A stretch of DNA of 64,000 nucleotides from Pseudomonas sp. Irchel s3f7 (GCF_900187615.1 NZ_FYDO01000001.1:279464-343463); one strand, 5' to 3'; shown: positions 17,404 through 25,136, counted from the first letter of the stretch. Numbers and translations: made by a program. The notes: generated by a model from the letters alone, not told the origin.

Positions 17404-17790
17404 GATTGATACAATATCTAGGTTTAGATTGACAGTATTCTCGTCCTGCCTGGAAACCTGTCATGGATATTGGTCGTTGTACTCACGATCGCGCCAGCAT
17501 GTAAAATCGCGAGCCACTTGAAATATTCGTGACGCCCTTTCATCTTTACCCACAAACACCGCCATAAACTAAGATTCTTAAAATCAAATCGGATGGTTTT
17601 GGGTCAATCTTTAACGTTGAAGAGAAATGATTTTTCGTAATGAACGAATTTTGTTAAATATGATTGCAACATAGCGTTTCTCCCGTGGCAGTGTGGTCGG
17701 GCCCAAAATCCCATAAAATTAAGACTTCTATCTACGTTACGAGGTTATCGAGCGCAGACGGAGTACGAGTAATGGAGATGCATAAGGGCT
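17404..17790. other. Intergenic stretch, nothing recognised
   Basis: AT-rich DNA (notably about 17560-17680) without a supported gene or hairpin. It leads into the exonuclease remnant. Confidence 0.4.
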
Positions 17791-18099
17791 ACCTATGCGG
17801 AGGTTGGCCAAGAGCTAGGAGCGTTCGTTGCGAGATATCCAAACGCTGCTTGGGCATCTTGGGGTGACTAGGATGCAAGGCAGTTTGAGCGAGACGCAGG
17901 GTTTGCTGCGTGCCCTTCCCTACTCGAAGGCTTGCCCCATTTCAATGCCAGGAAATGGCATAAAGGGCTCTACGACAATCAGCTGAAGGGACTGAAGCAA
18001 ACAGTAGAGGCCATGAGATTGGCCTGGCGGGGTACCTACCACAGAGGGATAGACGATGCGAGAAACTTGGCTTCCATCGTGAGGGAAATGCTTAGCTAA
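17791..18099 (+). pseudogene. 3'-5' exonuclease (DnaQ/KapD-like) C-terminal remnant
   Basis: Read through one TAG (after AAWASWGD), the frame gives YAEVGQELGAFVARYPNAAW and then FAACPSLLEGLPHFNARKWH, GLKQTVEAMRLAWRGTYHRG and IDDARNLASIVREMLS. The ending G(T)xHRGIDDARNLA is the ExoIII motif of DEDDh exonucleases (RNase T/KapD/DnaQ group), with the catalytic His and Asp still present. The N-terminal ExoI/ExoII motifs are missing and the internal stop breaks the frame, so the gene is inactive unless recoded. Confidence 0.75.
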
Positions 18100-18102
18100 T
18101 TG

Positions 18103-18237
18103 ATGAGCCGGGCCCATTGGCCCGGAGAGGCGACCCTCCATTGACGCCACATCATACCGCAGCTTAGCTATGGGCACGCAATGAATCGAGCGCAGATGGA
18201 TTTGAACACAACCTCACCACTCACCACGCTCCTCACG
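18103..18237. repeat. Direct repeat D: leader plus truncated start of a DUF7693-like gene
   Basis: GAGCCGGGCCCATTGGCCCGG, GAGGCGACC, then CAGCTTAGCTATGGGCACGC and TTGAACACAACCTCACCACTC match 22056-22190 over their full 135 bp. In the second copy the sequence leads into an intact DUF7693-like gene; here the gene is cut after about 14 codons by the end of the interrupted DUF4062 gene. D and E are therefore direct repeats flanking that gene. Confidence 0.75.
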
Positions 18238-18424
18238 TCAAAACGAGTCCACAGTCTCATAGCCCAAAGCGGTCACCTCGAACACCTCACCTTTTGCTCC
18301 ACGCCCGATTAGAAGCTGTGAGCGGACGAGCTGATTCAATGCATCCTCCCAGATCGCAATCTCTCGGCGCTCACTCGACTCAGTCAGGTTTTTACCATTT
18401 GTTTGAATGTCCGTACCAGCCATG
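18238..18424 (-). pseudogene. 3' part of the DUF4062/TIR-like gene split by IS66
   Basis: The frame encodes GTDIQTNGKNLTESSERREI, AIWEDALNQLVRSQLLIGRG and AKGEVFEVTALGYETVDSF. This is a C-terminal winged-helix-like segment that joins in frame to the 5' part ending VLVVRHMA at 21380 once the IS66 element and one copy of the duplicated CAGCCATG are removed (giving ...RHMAGTDIQTNG...). Confidence 0.85.
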
Positions 18425-18494
18425 GTAACCGTCCGGCCAGCACCCTCTCCTGACAGCTCTCCAAACGGGCCAAGATAGTGGACACCATTTTTTA

Positions 18495-18884
18495 GTGGAC
18501 ACTATCTTGGATACAGTTGCCCCAGCCCGTCGAGCCGGTCGTCGCCCCAACTTTCCACTGGGCTTTAAACGCCAAGTCGTCGAAGCCACCTTCCAGCCTG
18601 GCGCCTCCGTGTCGTTGATCGCTCGCGAACACGACGTCAATGCCAATCTGGTATTTCGCTGGCGACAGCAATATCAAGAAGGGCTATTCGGCCCGGTGAG
18701 TCAGAGTGCAACACTTTTGCCAGTCCAGGTGGTCGAGGCACCAATGGATCTGCCGCAAGTCATCCAGCCACCGGCAGAGTGTTATTCCGAGATCGCCGTT
18801 GAGGTAGGAAAAGCCAAGCTGCGTATCACGGGTGCACCAGATCCGCAGACTCTGCAACTCGTCTTGCAGCAGTTATTGCGATGA
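18495..18884 (+). CDS. tnpA: IS66 family accessory protein TnpA
   Basis: The 129-residue protein carries the IS66 OrfA-type helix-turn-helix (RPNFPLGFKRQVVEATFQPG, then SVSLIAREHDVNANLVFRWR) that probably binds the IS ends, and a C-terminal region with AVEVGKAKLRITGAPDPQTL. The start is a GTG inside an inverted repeat (GATAGTG...CACTATC, about 18474-18508) that could hide the start in mRNA read from outside. It overlaps tnpB by 4 bp (ATGA). Confidence 0.92.
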   Translation: MDTILDTVAPARRAGRRPNFPLGFKRQVVEATFQPGASVSLIAREHDVNANLVFRWRQQYQEGLFGPVSQSATLLPVQVVEAPMDLPQVIQPPAECYSEIAVEVGKAKLRITGAPDPQTLQLVLQQLLR

Positions 18885-19225
18885 TTGCCCCACCTGCTGG
18901 AACCCGTATCTGGATCGCCGCCGGCGTCACGGACATGCGCCGTGGCTTCGATGGATTGGCGGCGTTGGTTCAGAATCAACTGGAAGCCGATCCCTTCTCC
19001 GGTCAAATCTTCGCCTTTCGCGGACGACGCGGTGACCGGATCAAATTGTTGTGGTGGGATGGCGACGGCTTGTGCCTGTTTTGCAAACGGCTGGAACAAG
19101 GACGCTTCGTCTGGCCACAAGCAACCAGCGGCAGCGTGTCTCTGACCGCTGCGCAGCTATCGATGCTGTTGGAGGGCATTGATTGGCGCAGGCCAATTCG
19201 TACAGCACCCGTCCTTGCGGTCTGA
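18881..19225 (+). CDS. tnpB: IS66 family accessory protein TnpB
   Basis: The 114-residue protein matches IS66 OrfB (DUF1153/TnpB group): TRIWIAAGVTDMRRGFDGLA, then IFAFRGRRGDRIKLLWWDGD and GLCLFCKRLEQGRFVWP. The protein is required for IS66 transposition, but its biochemical role is unresolved. It overlaps tnpA by 4 bp, which indicates translational coupling. Its C-terminus (LSMLLEGIDWRRP) is complete. Confidence 0.95.
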   Translation: MIAPPAGTRIWIAAGVTDMRRGFDGLAALVQNQLEADPFSGQIFAFRGRRGDRIKLLWWDGDGLCLFCKRLEQGRFVWPQATSGSVSLTAAQLSMLLEGIDWRRPIRTAPVLAV

Positions 19226-19262
19226 CTTGCCGCGCTGAAAAAATTCCAAGTAACATTCGGTC

Positions 19263-20768
19263 ATGACGCTCGCGACCGACTCCCTGCCTAACGATCTTCA
19301 AGCCTTGAAGGCTCTGGTCTCTGCCCAGCGGGCAGAGATTGAGCGCTTGAAAATGATGATCGCCAAGCTGCGTCGTACGCAGTTCGGTCGCAGCTCCGAG
19401 CAACTGGACGCAATAATCGATCAGCTCCAGTTGAGCCTTGAAGAGCTGCAAGTCAGCCAAGCCGAAATTACACCTCCAGTCGAGCCGGCACCTCGCGCAG
19501 TTTCGCGCCGTAAACCACTGCCCGAACACCTGCCTCGAGAACCCCATGTGCATCAGCCCGAGTCGCAATGCCCTGGTTGCGGTGAGGCGCTTCGCCATTT
19601 GGGTGAGGATGTGTCCGAAGTGCTGGAGTACGTTCCAGCACGTTTTAAAGTCATTCGCCATGTCCGTCCGAAGTGGGTTTGCCGATGCTGCGAGCACATC
19701 GCCCAGGTGTCAGCACCGAGTCGCCCAATTGCCCGAGGCCTTGCCGGCGCTGGTCTACTGGCCCATGTGCTGGTCTCGAAGTTTGTCGATCATTTGCCGT
19801 TGTATCGGCAGTCCGAGATCTACGCCCGTGAGGGCGTGGATCTGGAGCGCTCAACCCTGGCCGACTGGGTCGGCCAGAGCAGCCAGTTGCTGCGACCACT
19901 GATCAACGCCCTTGAGCACCACGTCATGAGCGGTCACAAAGTCCATGCCGACGACACGCCGATTGGCGTGCTCGCGCCGGGCAACGGCAAGACCAAAACG
20001 GCTCGCCTATGGACTTACGTGCGCGACGACCGACCTGCCGGTTACACGGCGCCGGCGGCTGTATGGTTTGCCTACTCGCCGGATCGCAAGGGGCAACATC
20101 CCCGCGCTCATCTCAAGCGATTCAGCGGGATCTTGCAGGCTGACGGCTATGCCGGTTTTGCTCAGTTGTATGCCACGGGCACTATTGAGGAAGCCGCCTG
20201 CTGGGCCCACGCCCGCCGCAAGTTTTACGATGTCTACAAAGACCAGGCTTCGCCACTTGCCGGCGAGGCGCTACAACGGATTACGGCTCTCTATGCCATC
20301 GAGAGCGAGATTCGAGGGCAACCGCCCGACCAACGAAAAGCCGTTCGACAAAGTCGGGCCAGTCCGTTGCTGGAGCAACTACACGTATGGCTCAACCAGA
20401 CGCTGACGCAATTGTCGAAAAAATCGACATTGGGCGGTGCGATCCTCTATGCCCTCAATCGGTGGCAGGCGCTGACGCGCTACAGCAATGATGGCCGTAT
20501 CGAAATCGACAACAATGCCGCCGAGCGCGCGTTGCGCGCCGTCGCATTGGGCCGCAAAAATTACCTGTTCGCCGGTTCCGATGCCGGCGGAGAACGAGCG
20601 GCTGCGATTTACAGCCTGGTGGGTACTGCCAAGCTAAACGGATTGAACCCACAGGCGTATCTGACCTACGTGCTTGAGCACATTGCCGAGCACCCGATCA
20701 ATCGGGTGAGCGAGTTGCTGCCCTGGAACATTTCCTTGAACCACACTGAACACTGCGAGGCCGCCTGA
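19263..20768 (+). CDS. tnpC: IS66 family DDE transposase TnpC
   Basis: This is a full-length 501-residue transposase. Order of domains: N-terminal coiled coil and LZ-like region (QRAEIERLKMMIAKLRRTQF), a zinc-finger-like segment (CPGCGEALRHLG ... CRCCEH, residues ~100-145), and the DDE core with VHADDTPIGVL, LQADGYAGFAQLYA (containing the second Asp) and the HARRKF motif, then NNAAERALRAVALGRKNYLF with the catalytic Glu. The C-terminal IS66 domain (NGLNPQAYLTYVLEHIAEHP) is present. No frameshift is seen, so it is probably active. Confidence 0.96.
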   Translation: MTLATDSLPNDLQALKALVSAQRAEIERLKMMIAKLRRTQFGRSSEQLDAIIDQLQLSLEELQVSQAEITPPVEPAPRAVSRRKPLPEHLPREPHVHQPESQCPGCGEALRHLGEDVSEVLEYVPARFKVIRHVRPKWVCRCCEHIAQVSAPSRPIARGLAGAGLLAHVLVSKFVDHLPLYRQSEIYAREGVDLERSTLADWVGQSSQLLRPLINALEHHVMSGHKVHADDTPIGVLAPGNGKTKTARLWTYVRDDRPAGYTAPAAVWFAYSPDRKGQHPRAHLKRFSGILQADGYAGFAQLYATGTIEEAACWAHARRKFYDVYKDQASPLAGEALQRITALYAIESEIRGQPPDQRKAVRQSRASPLLEQLHVWLNQTLTQLSKKSTLGGAILYALNRWQALTRYSNDGRIEIDNNAAERALRAVALGRKNYLFAGSDAGGERAAAIYSLVGTAKLNGLNPQAYLTYVLEHIAEHPINRVSELLPWNISLNHTEHCEAA

Positions 20769-20771
20769 TCC

Positions 20772-21350
20772 ATGGTTAAAACTGTCCGTTTACCCAAACC
20801 CGCCACCGATCTGTTGCTGCTGCACATTGAGCTGAAGTGGATCACTCCGACGATCTGGCGTCGGTTCGCGGTGCCTGAAAACATTACCTTGGGCAAACTG
20901 CACCATGTCATCCAGGTCGTGATGGGTTGGGGTGATAGCCATCTGCATGAGTTTGAAATTGCCGGTGAGAATTACGGCATGCCCGACCCTGAAGGTTGGG
21001 GCCCGACGGTAAACCCGGAAGCCCGTAAAACGCTGATCAAGGCACTTAGCGGAAAGCGGACATTCAATTATCTCTATGACTTTGGTGACAGTTGGCATCA
21101 CCGTATCAAGGTCGAAAAAACACTCCCCGCTATTGCCTGTCCTCAGGTTCCGTATTGCATAGACGGCGCCAATGCGTGTCCCCCGGAAGACGTGGGTGGC
21201 GGGCCTGGTTACGAGGACTTTCTAGAGGCGATGGCCAACCCCGATCATCCAGAGCATGACGCGATGGTTGAATGGCATGGAGATGTTTTTGATCCAGCGG
21301 CATTTGAGTGCGAGCGCGTGAACCAGTGGTTTAAACGGATTAAAGTTTGA
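20772..21350 (+). CDS. pRiA4b ORF-3-like passenger protein of the IS66 element
   Basis: The 192-residue product lies 3 bp after tnpC inside the element and matches the plasmid pRiA4b ORF-3-like family: ELKWITPTIWRRFAVPENIT, GKLHHVIQVVMGWGDSHLHE and FNYLYDFGDSWHHRIKVEKT, then GGGPGYEDFLEAM. The family has a conserved YDFGDxWxH motif and unknown function; it is known as a passenger in IS66-type elements. A likely role in transposition control is inference. Confidence 0.92.
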   Translation: MVKTVRLPKPATDLLLLHIELKWITPTIWRRFAVPENITLGKLHHVIQVVMGWGDSHLHEFEIAGENYGMPDPEGWGPTVNPEARKTLIKALSGKRTFNYLYDFGDSWHHRIKVEKTLPAIACPQVPYCIDGANACPPEDVGGGPGYEDFLEAMANPDHPEHDAMVEWHGDVFDPAAFECERVNQWFKRIKV

Positions 21351-21379
21351 GCCGCAAGGCGGTGTAGCTCGGACGCTTA

Positions 21380-22022
21380 CAGCCATGTGGCGCACGACCA
21401 ATACAGTCCCTTGTGCATCTTTCGCAGCCTCGTTGAGAAGAGTCTTTGCTTCGCTAGAGAGCTGAGGAATGGAAGGCGTTGCCGGAATGCTTTCAGAGGC
21501 GACTAGCCCCTGGCCCGTCAGGTCATTCAGGTGCATTGCCAAATGTCGGCTGAAATCATCTGAGAATTGGGCCGGAGTGTCGAACGTGTGGTACTGCCCC
21601 CGAGTCCTGCAGGCGTCTTTAAACTTTACGAGCCTGTCGTACTCGTCCCGATTAACCGAACTCAGCGCCACTGGCTCGTCAGAAAAGTAGAGAAGTGTAG
21701 GTTTACCGGCTTGTATATGCTTCTCTATCTCTTCGACCGTCCCACTGTCATATTCAACCGTTGGTGTACCTAACTTCGTCCAGAAAACCCCCACCAGCAA
21801 ATCTGCTTCGATGAGAAGCTTTTCATTGATCAACTCTTGCGCTGGCTTCCCCATGTTAGGTGCGGAGCTTGACTCCCATCCAACTGGCAAAAGAACAGCT
21901 TTTCGATGTTTCGCATGAATCTCATTCCAGGCATGCACAATCTGTCTAATCTGAGCCCGAGCCCAGGTGACATCACTAGGCGATGCGATAAAAACGTTGT
22001 ATAGCGTCACTGCCAGAGCCAT
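21380..22022 (-). pseudogene. 5' part of the DUF4062/TIR-like gene split by IS66
   Basis: The 5' part encodes VTLYNVFIASPSDVTWARAQ, VLLPVGWESSSAPNMGKPAQ, LLIEADLLVGVFWTKLGTPT and SGTVEEIEKHIQAGKPTLLY. This is the DUF4062 fold, related to TIR domains, found at the N-terminus of signalling and defence-type proteins. ATG at 22022 follows GAGGA six bases away; the upstream ATG (22028) is too close to it. The frame runs into IS66 at 21380 after RHMA, so the protein is cut before its C-terminal winged-helix-like region (18238-18424). The whole original gene would encode about 275 residues. Confidence 0.88.
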
Positions 22023-22055
22023 ATCCATTCCTCGTCGACGCCCGAAAGCCAAAGG

Positions 22056-22190
22056 CTTAGCCGGGTCTAATTGGCTTTAGAAGCGACCTTATCATTGATG
22101 TCAGATCACGCCACAGCTTAGCTGTGGGCAAGCGATGGCTCGGAGGCAAAACAACTTGAACACAACCTCCCCTCTCACCGCCCTCGAGGT
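22056..22190. repeat. Direct repeat E: leader and start of DUF7693-like gene
   Basis: This is the partner of 18103-18237: a degraded GCCGGG hairpin, AAGCGACC, CAGCTTAGCTGTGGGCAAGC and TTGAACACAACCTCCCCTCTC. The inner CAGCTTAGCTGTGG is itself a partial dyad. Here the block leads into an intact gene. Confidence 0.75.
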
Positions 22191-22473
22191 CAGCCAAGTG
22201 CTGACGGACGTCGCACTCGGCAAACGCATCATGACGCGAAGTTCCACACAGTCCTGGAGCGAGATTTATCACAGCCTCATGCCTGTGGAAATTGATGGCT
22301 GGCAGCTCACGCTTTTCAATGACTGCGACACCCTGGACTACTGCGAGTACTGCAGGTCGCCTGATGGCCGAGTCGGTACACTTGAACTCTGGCAGCGCGA
22401 CGGAGCTGATCCTGTCGAGCTATTGAGCACCTGGGAGCGAGATCAGCTTGAGCGGCTGCTCGCTGCCCTCTGA
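22156..22473 (+). CDS. Small conserved Pseudomonas protein (DUF7693-like), copy 2
   Basis: The 105-residue product begins MNTTSPLTALEVSQVLTDVA and contains SWSEIYHSLMPVEIDGWQLT, LFNDCDTLDYCEYCRSPDGR and VELLSTWERDQLERLLAAL. It is a paralogue of 13843-14136. TTG at 22156 is chosen because GGAGG lies nine bases upstream and the family starts close to the LTA/LTALEV motif; ATG at 22135 is an alternative. The YCEYC pair of cysteines is kept in both copies. Function unknown. Confidence 0.75.
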   Translation: MNTTSPLTALEVSQVLTDVALGKRIMTRSSTQSWSEIYHSLMPVEIDGWQLTLFNDCDTLDYCEYCRSPDGRVGTLELWQRDGADPVELLSTWERDQLERLLAAL

Positions 22474-22734
22474 GCCTCCATGCAAAAAAAAGGCAGGTGA
22501 GGGTTTGGTCACTTCAGTTATCTCGAAAGCTGCATCCAAGACTGTAGCTATGACATCATTTTCATCACAGGCGGTTGCCGCCATGGCTTGGTAGGCTTAC
22601 CAGGATTTTTAACCTGCAATCCGGGCAACTGCCAATCTGCAATGTGACCACAAATATATACGGCCCTGCCCTCACCAACTGCTCAATGTACCAATCGAAT
22701 AGTTAGTGCCTGGCTTCCGAATAGGAGTAACAAA

Positions 22735-23016
22735 TTGCTGAACCGTCCCGACAAAGACGCGCTCCGCGCAATGCTGGAATCGCAAGTCCAAGAAAAACTG
22801 CAGCACGACCCAGACGCGGTAACGACCTATGCAGCCAAAGCTGAACCAGAGCGCAAACCGTACACCAGCAAACCCACAGTTCAAGACAAGGCCTTTCACA
22901 AAGAGCTTGAGCAAATGCGCGCGGATGCTAAAGCTGGAGTGATACATACGCCCCAGAGCAAGCCGCAAGACGCGTGCGCTCCTAGCCTTAGGCTTGACGA
23001 TTATCCGGATCTGTAA
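22735..23016 (+). CDS. Hypothetical hydrophilic protein
   Basis: The 93-residue product starts MLNRPDKDALRAMLESQVQE and ends LRLDDYPDL. It is highly charged and Lys/Glu/Gln-rich and probably helical or disordered. The TTG start is supported by AGGAG seven bases upstream. It lies 63 bp before the AbrB-like gene in the same direction, so the two may form a transcription unit. No domain recognised. Confidence 0.55.
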   Translation: MLNRPDKDALRAMLESQVQEKLQHDPDAVTTYAAKAEPERKPYTSKPTVQDKAFHKELEQMRADAKAGVIHTPQSKPQDACAPSLRLDDYPDL

Positions 23017-23079
23017 AACTTGCCACTGAGAATCTCCAGGCAGGAGCGACTTGCCGGTTCAAAGTAACGGAGACCACAC

Positions 23080-23322
23080 GTGAAAAAGCCACCTACGAAA
23101 ATCATTATCGAAGAATGGGATGGTGACGGTGCGATTCGAATTCCCGATGAGGCATTGCAGGAGCTCGAACTGGATGTCGGCGACGCGGTGTACCTGATAG
23201 AAGAATTTATCGGCAACACGCGCTGCCTTGTCCTATCAAAGACGCCTCAAATAGCCGATCGAATAGACGAGCTCACTGGAGCCTGGGATAGCGGACGCCA
23301 GGGCAACGCCGAGGAAAAATGA
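23080..23322 (+). CDS. AbrB/MazE-like small DNA-binding protein
   Basis: The 80-residue product contains DGDGAIRIPDEALQELELDV and GDAVYLIEEFIGNTRCLVLS, the swapped-hairpin AbrB pattern (I-P-x-x-x-L-x-x-L-x-[IL]-x-x-G-D). GTG start with CGGAG upstream. No toxin gene follows: the next sequence is a hairpin motif and a broken ParS remnant. It resembles the AbrB-like protein at 7947-8327 only in this domain. Probably a regulator or orphan antitoxin. Confidence 0.7.
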   Translation: MKKPPTKIIIEEWDGDGAIRIPDEALQELELDVGDAVYLIEEFIGNTRCLVLSKTPQIADRIDELTGAWDSGRQGNAEEK

Positions 23323-23480
23323 GGCAGCCGAAATGCGCTTACTTCAATCAGTCATGGCAGGCCGTGGAGTGACTCGCATAGGGCATGTATGAAGACTTAG
23401 GGTCGAGCCGGGCTTAAGCCCGAAGGATCGATAGCCAAAGTATCTTTAGTTGCGCAGCCCAACAAGTCGCCTATCGAATC

Positions 23481-23690
23481 TCACACGAGAACTCCCCTCT
23501 CCAGTCGGCCAATTAGATCGAAGACTGCCTTCGTTTCCATCATATCCAGAGGACGCTTCGAACCAAGGCCACGAACGGGCGTGATCATACATTACGTAGC
23601 AGTGGCGGCATCATTTTCGAACAGGGAAAGGGCTTCGTCGAAGACAGCTTCCAATGCGACGAGGCGGTAGCTTTCTATGGTGTTAAACCC
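23481..23690 (-). pseudogene. Broken ParS-family antitoxin remnant
   Basis: Reading the minus strand from 23690: GFNTIESYRLVALEAVFDEA, LSLFENDAATAT, then TAA, then CMITPVRGLGSKRPLDMMET and KAVFDLIGRLERGVLV with its own stop. The two parts align with the C-terminal half of the antitoxin at 15232-15681 (NTVESDRLVALVTLFDEALS ... VRGLGSKLPIEM ... ETKAVLDFIGQLEEGVLV). The in-frame stop and missing N-terminal half make it a pseudogene. A short GCCGGGCTTAAGCCCG dyad precedes it at 23406. Confidence 0.85.
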
Positions 23691-23854
23691 TCTGTACATC
23701 ACCAAACATCCAATGAAGATTACGGCGAATGAAGACCGGAGTTGCGGAAATGGGTGGTCTTTCTGAGGGCAAAACTGTAATCGGTGACTATGCTTTGGCA
23801 CACGGGTAGCGGGCTCCGGGCTGCTCAGTCAGCCATCCTATGGGAAGCATGCCT

Positions 23855-24418
23855 ATGAAATCACTTCAAGCTCTAGCCCTTGCTTCACTCGTGACCTCCG
23901 TCAGCTTTTCAGCCCGTGCGGACGAAGTACCGTTGAGCAGCGATGCTTCGAATGATCACTACGAAACGCAGGTACTGGCCGTCGATCCGGCCAACTACCG
24001 AGTCACCATTGAAGGCCTTGATAAACGCCCGGTGTCCATTCCGCTCACCGACCAGGCCAAGGCCATGCGCAACCTGAAAGTTGGCGATAAAGTCGACATC
24101 CGCGTCACTCGATCTGTCGATTACGTACTCAACACCAGCGTTGACGGTGCTCCGAGTGTTAGCAATGATTCTTGGATCAACCGCGCCCCACCTGACAGCC
24201 TTCCGGGTGGTGAGGTGTTTTCCGCGCTCAAGGTGACTTCGAAGATCACAGATATCGATATGAAAAAAAACGAGGTGACCTTGCTGCGTCCAGATGGGAA
24301 AGAGGTAGTCGTTACTGTTAACAACCCTAAAATTCAGGCCCATATGATGAACCTTCAGGTCGGACAGACAGTGGACGCAATCCAAATCGAAGTGTTGAAA
24401 GTCGAGACATCACGCTAG
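23855..24418 (+). CDS. Exported hypothetical protein
   Basis: The 187-residue product starts MKSLQALALASLVTSVSFSA and has a classical signal peptide with a likely cleavage after SARA, so the mature protein is periplasmic. The mature part has two similar segments, THE first VLAVDPANYRVTIEGLDKRP ... DQAKAMRNLKVGDKVDIRVT and the second ITDIDMKKNEVTLLRPDGKE ... HMMNLQVGQTVDAIQIEV, which look like duplicated small beta-barrel (OB-like) repeats. ATG at 23855 has GGGAAG seven bases ahead. It lies alone at the edge of the island. Function unknown. Confidence 0.75.
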   Translation: MKSLQALALASLVTSVSFSARADEVPLSSDASNDHYETQVLAVDPANYRVTIEGLDKRPVSIPLTDQAKAMRNLKVGDKVDIRVTRSVDYVLNTSVDGAPSVSNDSWINRAPPDSLPGGEVFSALKVTSKITDIDMKKNEVTLLRPDGKEVVVTVNNPKIQAHMMNLQVGQTVDAIQIEVLKVETSR

Positions 24419-24551
24419 TTCTATGTCGTGCCGGTGAAGTCAGTATCAATGGACGCATTGATTCTGGCGGGTCAGCAGATTTCTACGGTACTGGGGCGTC
24501 CGACCGGTTCGCGCGTGGCCAAGGCTCGCAGCGCACAGTGAGGTCTGCGGG

Positions 24552-24592
24552 TGTTACCGCATCGCCGAAAACGTGGGCAAAAGCGAGTAACA
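24552..24592 (+). promoter_or_regulatory. Candidate CbrB-type activator half-sites
   Basis: TGTTAC at 24552-24557 and GTAACA at 24587-24592 form an inverted pair 29 bp apart, about 110-150 bp upstream of the predicted RNA start. CbrB, the sigma-54 activator of crcZ-type RNAs, is reported to recognise TGTTAC/GTAACA half-sites, so placement and sequence fit an enhancer. The wider spacing makes this tentative. Confidence 0.45.
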
Positions 24593-24672
24593 CGGAAACA
24601 AATTGTCAGGCTTTGCCCGACTGGAAAACCCGACAACATATCAAGTCGTTGATTTTAAAGGGTTTCAAAAAG

Positions 24673-24689
24673 TTGGCACGGGGCCTGCT
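24673..24689 (+). promoter_or_regulatory. Sigma-54 promoter
   Basis: TTGGCACGGGGCCTGCT matches the -24/-12 consensus TGGCACG-N4-TTGCT with one change. The GG and GC elements have the required spacing. The CA-motif RNA starts about 12 bases further on. Confidence 0.8.
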
Positions 24690-24699
24690 ATGTCTATTG

Positions 24700-25078
24700 C
24701 ATAACAAAAACAAAAAAAGCGGCAAACCTGATAAAAACAAGACGTAACGACTCTGACATAACAAAAACAACACGGCAGAGACGCAGCGAACAGATTTTTT
24801 TGGAGAAGATGTGCTTTTCAGGGTGCTTTTCGGAGTAACCCGCAACCGGGCAGAGAACAATAAAACTACCCTCAGGTAGCTCCCGAACTGGTTGACTCGC
24901 TCAGCGAAAAAGTAGATCAGCGCTCAAAAAAATACGTTTGCTCTTGATCCCGGATGGGGATCGACAAAAACAGCGGTAAAGGGTCACGGTTTCCAAAAAC
25001 AAAAACAGACCGCCCCTCAATAACAAAAAAAGAGCACGCGCAACGACAAAATTAAAGGGGAGCCTCGGCTCCCCTTAG
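24700..25078 (+). ncRNA. CrcZ/CrcX/CrcY-type small RNA (Hfq/Crc antagonist)
   Basis: Directly after the sigma-54 promoter comes about 380 nt of non-coding DNA with at least six CA-rich motifs of the AANAANAA kind: ATAACAAAAACAAAAA at 24701, ATAAAAACAAG at 24731, ATAACAAAAACAACA at 24759, AACAATAAAAC at 24856, CAAAAACAAAAACAG at 24993 and AATAACAAAAAAAG at 25019. It ends in a GGGGAGCC-TC-GGCTCCCC hairpin at 25057-25075. This layout (CbrB/sigma-54 control, repeated CA motifs, length of 350-410 nt) defines the Crc-sequestering RNAs of Pseudomonas, which relieve catabolite repression by titrating Hfq-Crc. Which of CrcZ, X or Y it is cannot be decided here; cbrB is not adjacent. Confidence 0.82.
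25055..25078 (+). terminator. Terminator hairpin of the CA-motif RNA
   Basis: AAAGGGGAGCC-TC-GGCTCCCCTT is a near-perfect stem with a tiny loop. The downstream T-run is weak (TTAGCG), but an A-run before the stem would extend pairing. It marks the likely 3' end of the small RNA. Confidence 0.7.
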
Positions 25079-25136
25079 CGCTGTCTGGCATTTGTATTTT
25101 CCACAGACTAACCCTGTTTTCCACCCCCTACCCCTA

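Larger units (their letters stand above)
18425..21379. mobile_element. IS66-family insertion sequence with passenger gene
   Basis: The element of about 2.95 kb has imperfect terminal inverted repeats (GTAACCGTCCGG on the left; GTAAGCGTCCGA read inward from the right). It is flanked by an 8-bp duplication CAGCCATG at 18417-18424 and 21380-21387, typical of IS66; the exact end is ambiguous by one base. It carries tnpA, tnpB and tnpC plus a pRiA4b ORF3-like passenger, all on the plus strand. It interrupts a DUF4062/TIR-like gene. All three transposition genes look intact, so it may still be mobile. Confidence 0.93.

Noticed and set aside
18392..18677. Minus-strand frames over the left end of IS66
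   Set aside because: They run across the IS end and tnpA antisense, and have no support.
14186..23430. GCCGGGC...GCCCG hairpins as intrinsic terminators
   Set aside because: None is followed by a T-run, and at least one lies in the leader before a start codon.
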